Source: Candidatus Aenigmatarchaeota archaeon (GTDB taxonomy: Archaea > Aenigmatarchaeota > Aenigmatarchaeia > GW2011-AR5). Taken from it: DNA of 64,000 nt. Below are positions 42,952 to 51,684 of the stretch, piece by piece; positions within the stretch are counted from its first letter, which is position 1; each line of letters begins with the position of its first letter. Location of the stretch: contig JACQID010000006.1 in NCBI GenBank assembly GCA_016198685.1, forward strand, positions 1 to 64,000, written 5' to 3'. Made by a program: the position numbers and the translations under genes. The notes under the pieces were generated by a model that saw only the letters and a program-made list of their open reading frames with translations, was not told the DNA's origin and searched no databases.

Positions 42952-45063
42952 TCACGCTTTCGCAGTCCTGCGCGAATTTATCATGGCGCGGACTATCCGC
43001 AGTTCATCATAGGAATATCCATCGCCCAGCTTTTCCTTCAGCGCCCCGAGTCCCTGCGTGGCAAGTCCCGACATCTCGCGTTCTATCGCATCCTGCCTCT
43101 CTTTCGGGATTATATTGTCTATGTTCACGTCGTTCCCGAGCATGAAAAGGCTTTCTATGTGGGATGCTATCGTGCTTTCGGCAAGGCCACGCCTTGTCGC
43201 TATCTCCCGGAGCGATAACCCTTGCTTTGCAAGGAAAAGTGTTTGCTTGTAATCACCGTTTGCGGAAATTCTTGGGACTTCATCGGACTTCTGTTTCTCA
43301 GCGATGTTATGCTCCTTGCAGTAGTCCAGTATTTTCCGAAGGAACGCACGGCCGTACTTCTGCAACTTGTGCTCGCCTACTCCGTGTATCTTTGCCATGG
43401 CATCTATGGTCTGGGGATAATAGGTTGCCATCTCCTTCAAGGTGGAGTCAGGGAATATTATGTAAGGCGGAACTCTCTCGGCGTCTGCCATGACTTTTCT
43501 TAACTGGCGCAATATGTCGAAGAGCGCTGTTATCGGCTCTTCTTTCTTGGTCAGCTTGATCTTTGCAGGCTTTGTGAGTTTCACTGTTACTATACCGCGC
43601 AAGACATCCATGCCGCTCTGGGTTATCTTAAGGATAGGATATTTGTCGCCTTCGGCCTTAAGGAAGCCCTGCGGCTGAAGCTCGCGGATGAAAGATGTCC
43701 ATTGCTTTGCAGGATAGTCCTTTCCTGCCCCGCAACTCTTGAGCATGGAATGGGCATAGCTCTTGGATTTCCCTGTAAGAAGCGATGAGACGTAGGTTGC
43801 GCCGAAGCGCTGCTCTAAATCAAGAACGCAGCGCAGGATCTTTTTCGCAATGTCAGTCCCGTCTATCACTTCGTGAGGCATTATGCAGTTGTCGCACTTT
43901 ATGCATATTCCGTCAAACGTTTCGCCGAAGTAGTCAAGAAGGAATCTTCGCCTGCATTCCCGGCTTTCACAATATTCAAGCATCTCGGCAAGCTTCTTTC
44001 TTGCAGTCTCCTGCTTTTTCGTACTTCTAAGCTTCTCTATGAAGTAGTCAACTTTGCGCTTGTCGGCATATGTATAGAAGAGTATGCAATCGCTCTCAAG
44101 CCTGTCGCGCCCTGCGCGGCCGGTTTCCTGGTAATAGCCTTCTATGCTCCTTGGAAGGTCGTAGTGTATCACGTATCTTACATTCGTCTTGTTGATGCCC
44201 ATTCCAAAGGCTATCGTTGCAACGATTATTTCCGCATCATCCTTGATGAACGCCTCTTGATTCGCTTCACGTGCGTCTGTTGAAAGACCTGCATGATAGG
44301 AAAGGGCGCGAAAGCCCTCCTGCCTGAGACGCGATGTTATCCGGTCTGCGGTCTTCCTGCCCTGACAATAGATTATGCCGGAGTCTTTGGACCGTGCGCG
44401 GATATAATCGACGATCTGCGATATGCTGTCCTTCTTGGGCCGGACATAATACGTAAGATTCTCGCGGTTGAAGCTTCGGCGGTGTATCACCGGGCTTTTT
44501 AACATAAGATTATGGACTATATCGTCCTGGACTTCGGGTATTGCAGTTGCAGTCAGGGCAATAATAGGAACATCAGGGAAATTATCGCGCAAAAGACGAA
44601 GCCTTCGGTATTCAGGTCTGAAATCATGGCCCCATTCCGAGATGCAATGCGCTTCATCTATAGCGAACAAGGATATTTTCAGCATCTTGAGGAATGGAAG
44701 GAAATCATAAGATGCAAAACGTTCAGGCGCAACATACAAGAGCTTGTCCTTGCCCGTAAGCAGGCGGACTTTCACGTTCTCGGCCTCGACCGGCGCCATG
44801 GAACTGTTGATGCACGAGGCTCCTATGCCGTTGATGCGAAGAGCATCCACTTGATCTTTCATAAGAGCTATCAACGGCGATACCACGACTGTAATCCCGG
44901 GCTTCATCAAAGCTGGAAGCTGGTAGCAGAGCGACTTGCCGCTGCCTGTAGGCATGAGTACAAATACGTCTCTTCCTGAAACCACATCATTGATGATGCT
45001 TTCCTGGCCGGGGTTGAAGGAAGAATATCCGAAATGCTTCTGCAGCAGCTCGAGCGCTTGCAT
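42952..45063 (-). CDS. recQ: RecQ-family DNA helicase
   Basis: 703 residues. Walker A 'LMPTGSGKSLCYQLPALM' (35-52), DEAH box 'FAIDEAHCISEWGHDFRPEY', motif VI 'GYYQETGRAGRD', the RecQ zinc-binding Cys set ('CESRECRRRFLLDYFGE', 'CIKCDNC'), an RQC-like winged helix, an HRDC domain ('YPQTIDAMAKIHGVGEHKLQ') and a C-terminal HTH ('GLSLREIATRRGLAESTIAS'). It unwinds DNA 3'-5' in repair and fork restart. RecQ is mostly bacterial/eukaryotic, so transfer is likely. Confidence 0.95.
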   Translation of the reverse strand: MQALELLQKHFGYSSFNPGQESIINDVVSGRDVFVLMPTGSGKSLCYQLPALMKPGITVVVSPLIALMKDQVDALRINGIGASCINSSMAPVEAENVKVRLLTGKDKLLYVAPERFASYDFLPFLKMLKISLFAIDEAHCISEWGHDFRPEYRRLRLLRDNFPDVPIIALTATAIPEVQDDIVHNLMLKSPVIHRRSFNRENLTYYVRPKKDSISQIVDYIRARSKDSGIIYCQGRKTADRITSRLRQEGFRALSYHAGLSTDAREANQEAFIKDDAEIIVATIAFGMGINKTNVRYVIHYDLPRSIEGYYQETGRAGRDRLESDCILFYTYADKRKVDYFIEKLRSTKKQETARKKLAEMLEYCESRECRRRFLLDYFGETFDGICIKCDNCIMPHEVIDGTDIAKKILRCVLDLEQRFGATYVSSLLTGKSKSYAHSMLKSCGAGKDYPAKQWTSFIRELQPQGFLKAEGDKYPILKITQSGMDVLRGIVTVKLTKPAKIKLTKKEEPITALFDILRQLRKVMADAERVPPYIIFPDSTLKEMATYYPQTIDAMAKIHGVGEHKLQKYGRAFLRKILDYCKEHNIAEKQKSDEVPRISANGDYKQTLFLAKQGLSLREIATRRGLAESTIASHIESLFMLGNDVNIDNIIPKERQDAIEREMSGLATQGLGALKEKLGDGYSYDELRIVRAMINSRRTAKA

Positions 45064-45214
45064 TTCATTAGAATGTAGGGGAAGCTTTTATGCGTGCACT
45101 ATGCATCCTTGAACTTTATAGCGTGAACATCATGCTATTCCCGAATACTGCAGGGAACTTTTCACTTTCGCCATGCGCGGCAGTCTTTTATATATCCCCT
45201 GCCGGAATCTTATT

Positions 45215-46072
45215 ATGGAAAGCCGGTTGTTAAACAGGCAGAAGGTCCTTATGTTGATGCTTGAAGAACTGCAGAACCGTGGTATTGCATCAAAGACTTT
45301 CCTTGTAAAGTCCCTGTTCCTTCTCGGACAGGAAGGAAATGCGGATTCTGGCGGCGGTAATAAATTAAAATTGTATTCCTTTTACCCATACAAATACGGA
45401 CCGTTCTCTTCGCTTTCCTATGACGACTTGATAGCGCTTGAGAAGCGTGGTTATATTACAAAGGACCGAAATGTCACGGAGAGAGGGAGGTTTGCCAGCC
45501 AGAAAATTAGGAAAACGCTCATGCCCAAGATAAAGAGCATAGTGGAACGATTCAATTCACAGGAAGAAATCAAGAGTTATGTTTACAAAAAATATCCCGA
45601 ATATACTGTAAGGAGCGAGCTACTGCCGAAAACGACAGTTAGGGAAAAAGGTATATGCACGATAGGATACGAAGGAAAGGACATAGATGAATTTCTCAAT
45701 ATGCTGATAAAGAACAACGTTACGGTATTGGCGGACATACGGCATAACCCATTCAGCATGAACCCAAGCTACAGGCGGGAAAGTCTTAAAAGCAAGTTGG
45801 AAAGTGCCGGAATACGCTATATCCACATCAAGAATCTTGGCATAGAAGGGAGCATGAGGAAAGGTCTCGTATCGACGGAAGCTTATACGACCCTTTTCAG
45901 GGAGTATAGCGACAGAATCCGCAAAAATCCAGCGGAGATAGAACAACTCACCCAACTCGGCGGCAATGAAAAGGTAGCGTTGCTCTGCTTCGAGAACGAC
46001 AAGAATATGTGCCACAGAGGAATAGTTGCCGAAGAACTTGAGAAGAAAGGTATCGCTGCGGTTCACTTATAG
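45215..46072 (+). CDS. DUF488 protein with N-terminal SocA/Panacea-like domain
   Basis: About 285 residues from ATG 45215 ('MESRLLNRQKVLMLMLEELQ'), about 25 bases after 'ttttatata' (the track start is 45173). Residues 1-110 resemble the SocA/Panacea antitoxin fold ('FYPYKYGPFSSLSYDDLIAL'). Residues 150-285 are DUF488: 'CTIGYEGKDIDEFLNMLIKN', 'VLADIRHNPFSMNPSYRRES' and 'ALLCFENDKNMCHRG'. DUF488 function is unknown. It is followed by an interleaved inverted-repeat region. Confidence 0.8.
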   Translation: MESRLLNRQKVLMLMLEELQNRGIASKTFLVKSLFLLGQEGNADSGGGNKLKLYSFYPYKYGPFSSLSYDDLIALEKRGYITKDRNVTERGRFASQKIRKTLMPKIKSIVERFNSQEEIKSYVYKKYPEYTVRSELLPKTTVREKGICTIGYEGKDIDEFLNMLIKNNVTVLADIRHNPFSMNPSYRRESLKSKLESAGIRYIHIKNLGIEGSMRKGLVSTEAYTTLFREYSDRIRKNPAEIEQLTQLGGNEKVALLCFENDKNMCHRGIVAEELEKKGIAAVHL

Positions 46073-46158
46073 CAAATTGCAATAATAATGGAGCATTTGC
46101 CTGCAATTTGTTATATGTAAATAACATTATAGAATGCTCCAAAATAAACGTTATTTAC
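46073..46158. repeat. Three interleaved inverted repeats
   Basis: CAAATTGCA (46073-46081) pairs with TGCAATTTG (46102-46110). GGAGCATT (46090-46097) pairs with AATGCTCC (46133-46140). GTAAATAAC (46117-46125) pairs with GTTATTTAC (46150-46158). The order A-B-A'-C-B'-C' is crossed, as in a pseudoknot or a set of overlapping operator half-sites. It lies between a stop codon and the next start. Confidence 0.7.
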
Positions 46159-46165
46159 TATTATA

Positions 46166-46911
46166 GTGAAAGAAAAAGTTTTGGTCCTCACCCGGGCCAC
46201 GCCTGAAGAAAGCAGGAAATACGGATACAAGGTATGCGTAGCAGGCATTACAGAGAATGGAGGAGGCTCTATCCGTTTACGTTTCAGTACGGAAAAGTTT
46301 CCCTGCCGTTTGGGAAGAAAGATATAATAGAAGTCGAAACCGAGAAAAATTCTGAAGATGCCAGAAAGGAAAGCAGAAAAGTCAGAAGCTTTGAGAAAAT
46401 TCCTTTGCCGAAAGATGATAGAGAAATAGTACGCCTGCTAAACGGACTTGTATGCACAGTAGAAAATATGAAAAACAAAGGCGACAGCTTATGCGTTATA
46501 AAACCTGAAATAGCAGGATTGGACGTTATTATAAATGACATGAATATTTGTGATGAACAAACATATTTTTCCCTTTCCGCCGGCCTTGGAAAACGCGAGA
46601 AGACTAAGATCCCTATCGAATGCTCATACATTTTCACATGCGGCGGCGAATGCTGCGGCAGCAGATCCCACAAGATGATAATTATAGATTGGGAAGTAAA
46701 TGAACTCGCAAGAAACGTACTCAAGTCAGAACCGAATAAGACGGAAGCGGAACGAAAAATAAGAGCAAAACTCTTCCATTGGATGAAGACGCGCGAAGTA
46801 TATTTCATATTAGGCACGCATTTCAAATGGAAAACGCCTATGATAATAGGAATTTACTATCCTTCCTCGGTTGCAGCAGGACAGAGCATGCTGAAAGAAT
46901 TTCAAAAATGA
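46166..46911 (+). pseudogene. Frameshifted hypothetical gene next to DUF488
   Basis: The track frame (46234) lacks its start. Upstream, GTG 46166 reads 'KEKVLVLTRATPEESRKYGY' and 'KVCVAGITENG', a typical N-terminus for this uncharacterised family, while the continuation 'EWRRLYPFTFQYGKVSLPFG' lies in the next frame. One base shifted near 46256 in 'gagaatggagg' would join them. Downstream is a Cys-rich segment 'CSYIFTCGGECCGSRSHKMI' followed by 'DWEVNELARNVLKS'. Either a real lesion or an assembly error. Confidence 0.62.
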
Positions 46912-46920
46912 GGTGAAATT

Positions 46921-48144
46921 ATGCCAAGGAAGTTGAAGAAACTGGACATCTTAATGCTGTTGGAAACAATCGGAGATACTGTAGAGAACAGGATCATGGA
47001 TTTCTTAATCGAAGGCCGGGGAATAGACTATAGCAAAACCGATATAGCGGATAACTGTGAAGTTTCAAGGCCTGCTCTTTATCGTGTCCTGCCAAGCCTT
47101 GTCAGGCAGGGCGTAGTCAAGCCTACAAGAGTTATAGGAAGGGTGCAGCTTTATTCTCTTGATAGCGAAAATGAAAGGGTGAAAGCCCTGCATAAAGAGT
47201 GGTTTTTAATAATAAGAGGGCAAATGCATAGCATGAGAATTATAATTGTCACTATGCTCTTGGCGGCACTTGTCGCAGGATGCGTGCAAAGAGGCGTTGA
47301 AACCGAGCCCCCTAAGTTGAGTACGCCGCCGGCGGCACTGAATGTCTATGGCGAGCTTATTGGGCAGGAAAACAGCGGCATCGACACGATTTTTACAATC
47401 CGCACGGATTTCGTGGATTATGAAACGAATAGTTCAGTAATAGAAGTGGCAACCGAGCCCTTTCCGCTGAATCTAACGGTGGGTATGAAATACGCATTCG
47501 CCTTTGAGGACTCAGGATTTGAAAGAATCGGGTTGTGGGATAGCATAAGTGTTTCCGAGGATTTCACGAAATATCAGAAAGACGGGGAATTTATTCATAA
47601 ATACGACATGTCATTCGGGGACATTTACAGCAATGCATCGTCGGATCTCGTGCAAATTAAAGAAGACCGGGTTGCTGCTAACGGAGAAACGACCCTTCAG
47701 GCCATGATCATAAACAATCAGAACGTGCCTATAGCATTTGAGATATCAAATGTCATGCTAATAGACAAAGAGATCGCCATGCTCGATTTGAGGGAATGCG
47801 GGCAGGGTGAAGAAGAATTCCGCGAAATCTCGATCCCGAAGGTTATGGGAGATAATGACACAGGTGACGGCACGGAAATAGAGCACGTATGCTCAAAAAT
47901 TCCTCGTAGCGAGAGGCTGGCAAATTCCATAATATCGGGATGCACCGCCAACGGCACTGAGGGCATGGTAGATGCTGGAAGCAGCTACGCGATCAGCTTC
48001 GATGTTTCCTGCCAAACCCCGATAATATGCGAGGATGGCCAGTGCAGCATTGCGCTCATAGGTGACCGCAAATTTACCGATGAACTCGGCAATATGCACG
48101 TTATGGCAAACGCTTACCTAAAACAACACCTGACACTAGAATAG
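46921..48144 (+). CDS. wHTH-transmembrane-extracellular fusion (ToxR-like topology) or read-through pair
   Basis: 407 residues in one frame. Residues 1-95 are a winged helix ('DIADNCEVSRPALYRVLPSL', then 'VVKPTRVIGRVQLYSL'). Residues 105-121 are a signal/anchor 'RIIIVTMLLAALVAGC' with a lipobox-like end. The remaining 285 residues look extracytoplasmic and Cys-containing. If made as one chain it is a membrane-bound one-component regulator. Alternatively ATG 47224, preceded by agaggg, starts a separate lipoprotein and the regulator lost its stop. Confidence 0.7.
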   Translation: MPRKLKKLDILMLLETIGDTVENRIMDFLIEGRGIDYSKTDIADNCEVSRPALYRVLPSLVRQGVVKPTRVIGRVQLYSLDSENERVKALHKEWFLIIRGQMHSMRIIIVTMLLAALVAGCVQRGVETEPPKLSTPPAALNVYGELIGQENSGIDTIFTIRTDFVDYETNSSVIEVATEPFPLNLTVGMKYAFAFEDSGFERIGLWDSISVSEDFTKYQKDGEFIHKYDMSFGDIYSNASSDLVQIKEDRVAANGETTLQAMIINNQNVPIAFEISNVMLIDKEIAMLDLRECGQGEEEFREISIPKVMGDNDTGDGTEIEHVCSKIPRSERLANSIISGCTANGTEGMVDAGSSYAISFDVSCQTPIICEDGQCSIALIGDRKFTDELGNMHVMANAYLKQHLTLE

Positions 48145-48172
48145 ACCAAAAGTGAAATTCTAGAATATACTA

Positions 48173-48790
48173 TCATTCTCGCAGAGGTGCAGGCAGATCG
48201 GAATTTTCCGGCAGTTCTCCTATTGCATCAACGAGCGAAGCGTATTTCCATGGATACGTGAGGTTCACTGAATAAGGACCATGCGGGTTCCTTTTGGTCG
48301 CCCGCTCAATTACAGCATTTGCTATTGCCATCACATGCGCTTTGGTTTCAGGATGTATGCTTCCATGATGCAAATAGCCCTTCATTGTACCGAAAACATC
48401 AACATCATCACTCAGAAGATCCGCAGAACCATAGGTCTCGCCTGGAAGCCTTTCATATACGCCTTGATCGTTCAATACCCACCCGCTATCGTGGATTCTG
48501 AATCTGTCAGGATGGCGTTCCACATCCAGCACAGTCACTTGAACACGTCCTTTGGGAATGCAGAAACTGGAATTCGCAAGGCCCATGTAAGCTTTCTCCC
48601 TAAGGTTAAGCGTTATTCCTGTTTCATTGTCGGGAACCACCTGTACGACAGGAGCACGAGTATAACGCATGCTATCCGGCACGGCAGGGCCATACACGAC
48701 GCCTGATGCTGGCGTTTCGTATGCCGCATCTGCACGGGGCGCGCTACTTTTATTTCGCCCAAAGAGTCCATTCAAATCAATTTTGACCAT
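48173..48790 (-). CDS. Hypothetical protein
   Basis: 205 residues, soluble, no family. Contains 'GITLNLREKAYMGLANSSFC' and 'VLDVERHPDRFRIHDSGWVL'. A TATA-like stretch lies upstream on the minus strand. Likely a lineage-specific protein. Confidence 0.58.
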   Translation of the reverse strand: MVKIDLNGLFGRNKSSAPRADAAYETPASGVVYGPAVPDSMRYTRAPVVQVVPDNETGITLNLREKAYMGLANSSFCIPKGRVQVTVLDVERHPDRFRIHDSGWVLNDQGVYERLPGETYGSADLLSDDVDVFGTMKGYLHHGSIHPETKAHVMAIANAVIERATKRNPHGPYSVNLTYPWKYASLVDAIGELPENSDLPAPLRE

Positions 48791-48835
48791 GTTTCAACGT
48801 TATTACTAAGAAGTAAACATATTTAAAGTTTATTT

Positions 48836-49198
48836 CTAGCCTTCTGGATTCCCGTCAGTGTCCCTGTAAGACGAATTTCTTCTGTCCCGTTTTCTCATCT
48901 TATTTACGCCGCATACGCATTCAGTGCCCATAGTCCTGAAAAACGCGTAAGCTACAGCCGAAGAGATGTACACTGGTATTTCGGGAAGCTCTCGCATCTC
49001 CGGAATAAATCGATATGCGAAAGGAAATACTAAGGACGCAACCGTGAATGCCTTTCTCATAAGCTCATGGTTATAGAGGACGGCCTGCTCGCCTTTCGGC
49101 ATGTTAGGCTGCGGTTCATAGTCGCCTATAACATTGCAGAGAATCGTTCGGCCATTCAGGCGTTTGCCGGGAAAAGTTGCCGTATCATTCACTTTCAT
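48836..49198 (-). CDS. Hypothetical protein with hydrophobic centre
   Basis: 120 residues. A hydrophobic centre at about 50-65 and 75-88 may be membrane-associated; the tail 'CVCGVNKMRKRDRRN' is basic. It overlaps the gene at 49185 by 14 bases, so they are one operon. Confidence 0.55.
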   Translation of the reverse strand: MKVNDTATFPGKRLNGRTILCNVIGDYEPQPNMPKGEQAVLYNHELMRKAFTVASLVFPFAYRFIPEMRELPEIPVYISSAVAYAFFRTMGTECVCGVNKMRKRDRRNSSYRDTDGNPEG

Positions 49199-49787
49199 CG
49201 GCCGAAGAAAGAACTGCTCTTAGGTCATCTATTTTGAGATTTGTCCCCCCTGTCTGCGATAACAAATTGGTCAGGGGATTCAAAACAGGCATACCCCATG
49301 TGAATTTGCTTGCAGGCGGTTCTGCCGTATCCATCGCATAATGATAACGAATTTCCTCCAGCCTTTGGGTATTGAGGCCTTCCAAAAGCCGTATATACCA
49401 ATCCAAATCACTTAGAATTATCCCGGCGTAACAGTTGCCGCGGAATTCTGGTTGAGCTGCGGGGTATAACTCCTGCTCCTTTGCCAATGCACAAATGGCT
49501 CCTTGGCGCGCTTTCTCACGGGCTTCAGAATTGCTTGATCGGGCAGAATTATAAAGAGCCAGCAATGCAGCTGTCCTGCAGATGTTCAGAGCGCCCATAT
49601 AGCCTTCATGGCCTGAGTGACGGAGCTGTTCAGCCATTAACGGCGCGGCTGCTATTATCTTCTGATAATTTCCATGTCGGTTGTAAAGAAGCCTGCCTTC
49701 TACAGCCGCCTCGGCAAGATCTATGTCCAAATGCTCAAGCCCGAGCGATTCGGCTACGTCCAGAATATACGGCTTGAAATATCCCAT
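49185..49787 (-). CDS. Hypothetical helical protein
   Basis: 200 residues, mostly helical ('EKARQGAICALAKEQELYPA', 'YMGALNICRTAALLALYNSA'), reminiscent of TPR/HEAT-like repeats but without clear repeats. First gene of a pair with the gene at 48836. Confidence 0.58.
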   Translation of the reverse strand: MGYFKPYILDVAESLGLEHLDIDLAEAAVEGRLLYNRHGNYQKIIAAAPLMAEQLRHSGHEGYMGALNICRTAALLALYNSARSSNSEAREKARQGAICALAKEQELYPAAQPEFRGNCYAGIILSDLDWYIRLLEGLNTQRLEEIRYHYAMDTAEPPASKFTWGMPVLNPLTNLLSQTGGTNLKIDDLRAVLSSADESE

Positions 49788-49964
49788 AGTTGCACTTCAC
49801 ACAAAAGAATTAAACCGTATCAATTCAATGTTCGGCAGAAATAGGAGCAGCTATTATTTTCATGCGTAGTTCTAATTATAGTAACTCGATTTCCTTAACC
49901 CCAAAAATCGCATTCTTTTGGCAACACTTCGTTGAACAACGTCTAATAACGAGGCAAGAGTAAA

Positions 49965-51287
49965 TTATCCTTTTATCGCGTTCTCAACAACTTCTGTGAA
50001 GTCGTTTTTGAGCCTTTCAAATGCCCCTTCTTCCTTGGCTTCAACTGTGAGGCGGATCATAGGAGAAGTATTCGATGCGCGTATCAGAACCCATGCATCG
50101 CCAAAATCTATCCTGAGGCCGTCCATGGTGGTTATGTTATAGCCGGAAAACTCGTTTTTGAGTCGCTCGACAATTGCGAATTTTCTGTCGTCGGCACAAT
50201 CAAAGTTCACGCGGCCCGAAGGGTAACGCTGCACAGGTTTCACAATTTCTGAAAGAAGTGCATTGCTGCGCGAAAGCGCAACGGCGGCGTAGAGGCTTAC
50301 TGCCAGGGCATCATCAAAAGGCAGGAGAGGCGGAATGACGTAATGACCCGCACTCTCAGCGCCAAGACATGCTTTTCTTTCATTTGCATTCTCCACAAGA
50401 AACGTATGGCCCACAGGCTGGCGATGCACTTTACGGTTGAATGCAGCGGCCACATCGTCCATCGCCAAGGAACATTCAATATTCGCAACGATGTCCCCCG
50501 CGTGCTCGGAAGCAAGCCGGGATAATATGAGATATGAGGATTGCTCGGCTGTAAGTATGTTTCCCTTCTCATCAACGAGTATCATGCGGTCTGCATCGCC
50601 GTCATATGCTATTCCTATGTCTTTCTTTGCGTTTCTTAATTCAGTAAGGGGATCAATATTAGGCTCGGAATTTCGCTGGGGAATTTCGCGCATATCGCCG
50701 TAGATGGCATCGGCAGAAAATCCTGCTTTTTCAAAAAGCATTTTTGCTGCAACAGAAGCCATCCCGTTTCCGCAGTCAAGTGCAACCTTCATCGGTTTAG
50801 CTGCTTTCAGCTTTTCCGCAAGATAAGAAACATAATCATTTATTGCATCTTCAGAATTTTTCTTTTCCATCTTTCCATTGCCTTTTTCCATCGATTTCAA
50901 CGAAAAGAATTCATCACGTATTGCATAATTCTCCTTCTCAGAAAAACCTAGGCCGCTTTCATGGAAAAACTTAACTCCGGCCCATTCTTTCGGCAGATGC
51001 GAGGCCGTAATATATGCGAGAGGTAGGCCCTTCTTCCATGCATAAAACATCGCAACGCCCATCGGCACTAATCCGACGTCCTCAATGTCAAATCCTGCAC
51101 GCATTATGCCCGCAGAAAGTTTTTCTTTCATCAAAGAACTGGACGAGCGCATGTCCATGCCGACAATTATATTTTTTGCCGCATGCTTGGCAAGAACAAA
51201 GCCTATTTTTTCGGCGTCATCAGGAGTTAAATCCTTATTGAATATGCCCCTTATATCGTAGCTTCTGAAGGAATGAAAGGATGCCAT
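49965..51287 (-). CDS. Phosphomannomutase/phosphoglucomutase
   Basis: 440 residues of the alpha-D-phosphohexomutase family. Phosphoserine loop 'YITASHLPKEWAG' (Ser96; TASHNP in most members), metal loop 'AYDGDADRM' (228-235), sugar loop 'ACLGAESAGHYV' and phosphate loop 'IRASNTSPMIRL'. It interconverts hexose 6- and 1-phosphates, feeding nucleotide-sugar synthesis such as the enzyme at 17322. Full length. Confidence 0.93.
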   Translation of the reverse strand: MASFHSFRSYDIRGIFNKDLTPDDAEKIGFVLAKHAAKNIIVGMDMRSSSSLMKEKLSAGIMRAGFDIEDVGLVPMGVAMFYAWKKGLPLAYITASHLPKEWAGVKFFHESGLGFSEKENYAIRDEFFSLKSMEKGNGKMEKKNSEDAINDYVSYLAEKLKAAKPMKVALDCGNGMASVAAKMLFEKAGFSADAIYGDMREIPQRNSEPNIDPLTELRNAKKDIGIAYDGDADRMILVDEKGNILTAEQSSYLILSRLASEHAGDIVANIECSLAMDDVAAAFNRKVHRQPVGHTFLVENANERKACLGAESAGHYVIPPLLPFDDALAVSLYAAVALSRSNALLSEIVKPVQRYPSGRVNFDCADDRKFAIVERLKNEFSGYNITTMDGLRIDFGDAWVLIRASNTSPMIRLTVEAKEEGAFERLKNDFTEVVENAIKG

Positions 51288-51347
51288 GTTATCTGTGGGA
51301 ATCTAATCCCAAGAATGATTTAAATATATGCGTCCCGCTATATCTTT

Positions 51348-51514
51348 ATGAGATGCATAGTTGCTTCTAAGGACGCAACAGTCCTGTGGTTGTCCTATGC
51401 GATGTTTTTCCTGAAACTGAACCAGATATCTATCGTGCAGTAATCTGGGATGATTCTGTTTTTGCAGAGGACCTCGCGGTTCATGTAAATTACATATTAT
51501 GTTTTTTCCCATAA
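51348..51514 (+). pseudogene. Short frameshifted coding remnant
   Basis: Missed by the ORF track. ATG 51348 gives 'MRCIVASKDATV'; in the next frame 'SPVVVLCDVFPETEPDIYRA' and 'VIWDDSVFAEDLAVHVNYIL' runs to a TAA at 51512-51514. A shift near 51380 would join them into a protein of about 55 residues. A TATA-like tttaaatatat precedes it. It may also be two chance frames. Confidence 0.4.
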
Positions 51515-51531
51515 AAAGGAGGTTGAGAAAA

Positions 51532-51684
51532 ATGCAAGAATTGCCGTCGTGCTGCGGTAGGCCTATGGTTGCCAACCTGGAATTAGGCAGATTCCTTGAA
51601 GCAAAATGTGAAAAATGCGGCGACCTCGTTTATGTAAAACAAAGGTCGACTGAAGGCGGAAGACCCGTGCTGTTGGATGACTAG
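51532..51684 (+). CDS. Small zinc-ribbon protein
   Basis: About 50 residues from ATG 51532 ('MQELPSCCGRPMVANLELGR'), preceded by a strong Shine-Dalgarno AAGGAGGTTGA; the track's earlier start (51499) lies in upstream sequence. Cys pairs 'CCG' and 'CEKCG' form a zinc ribbon. Its stop overlaps that of dnaG on the other strand. Confidence 0.75.
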   Translation: MQELPSCCGRPMVANLELGRFLEAKCEKCGDLVYVKQRSTEGGRPVLLDD

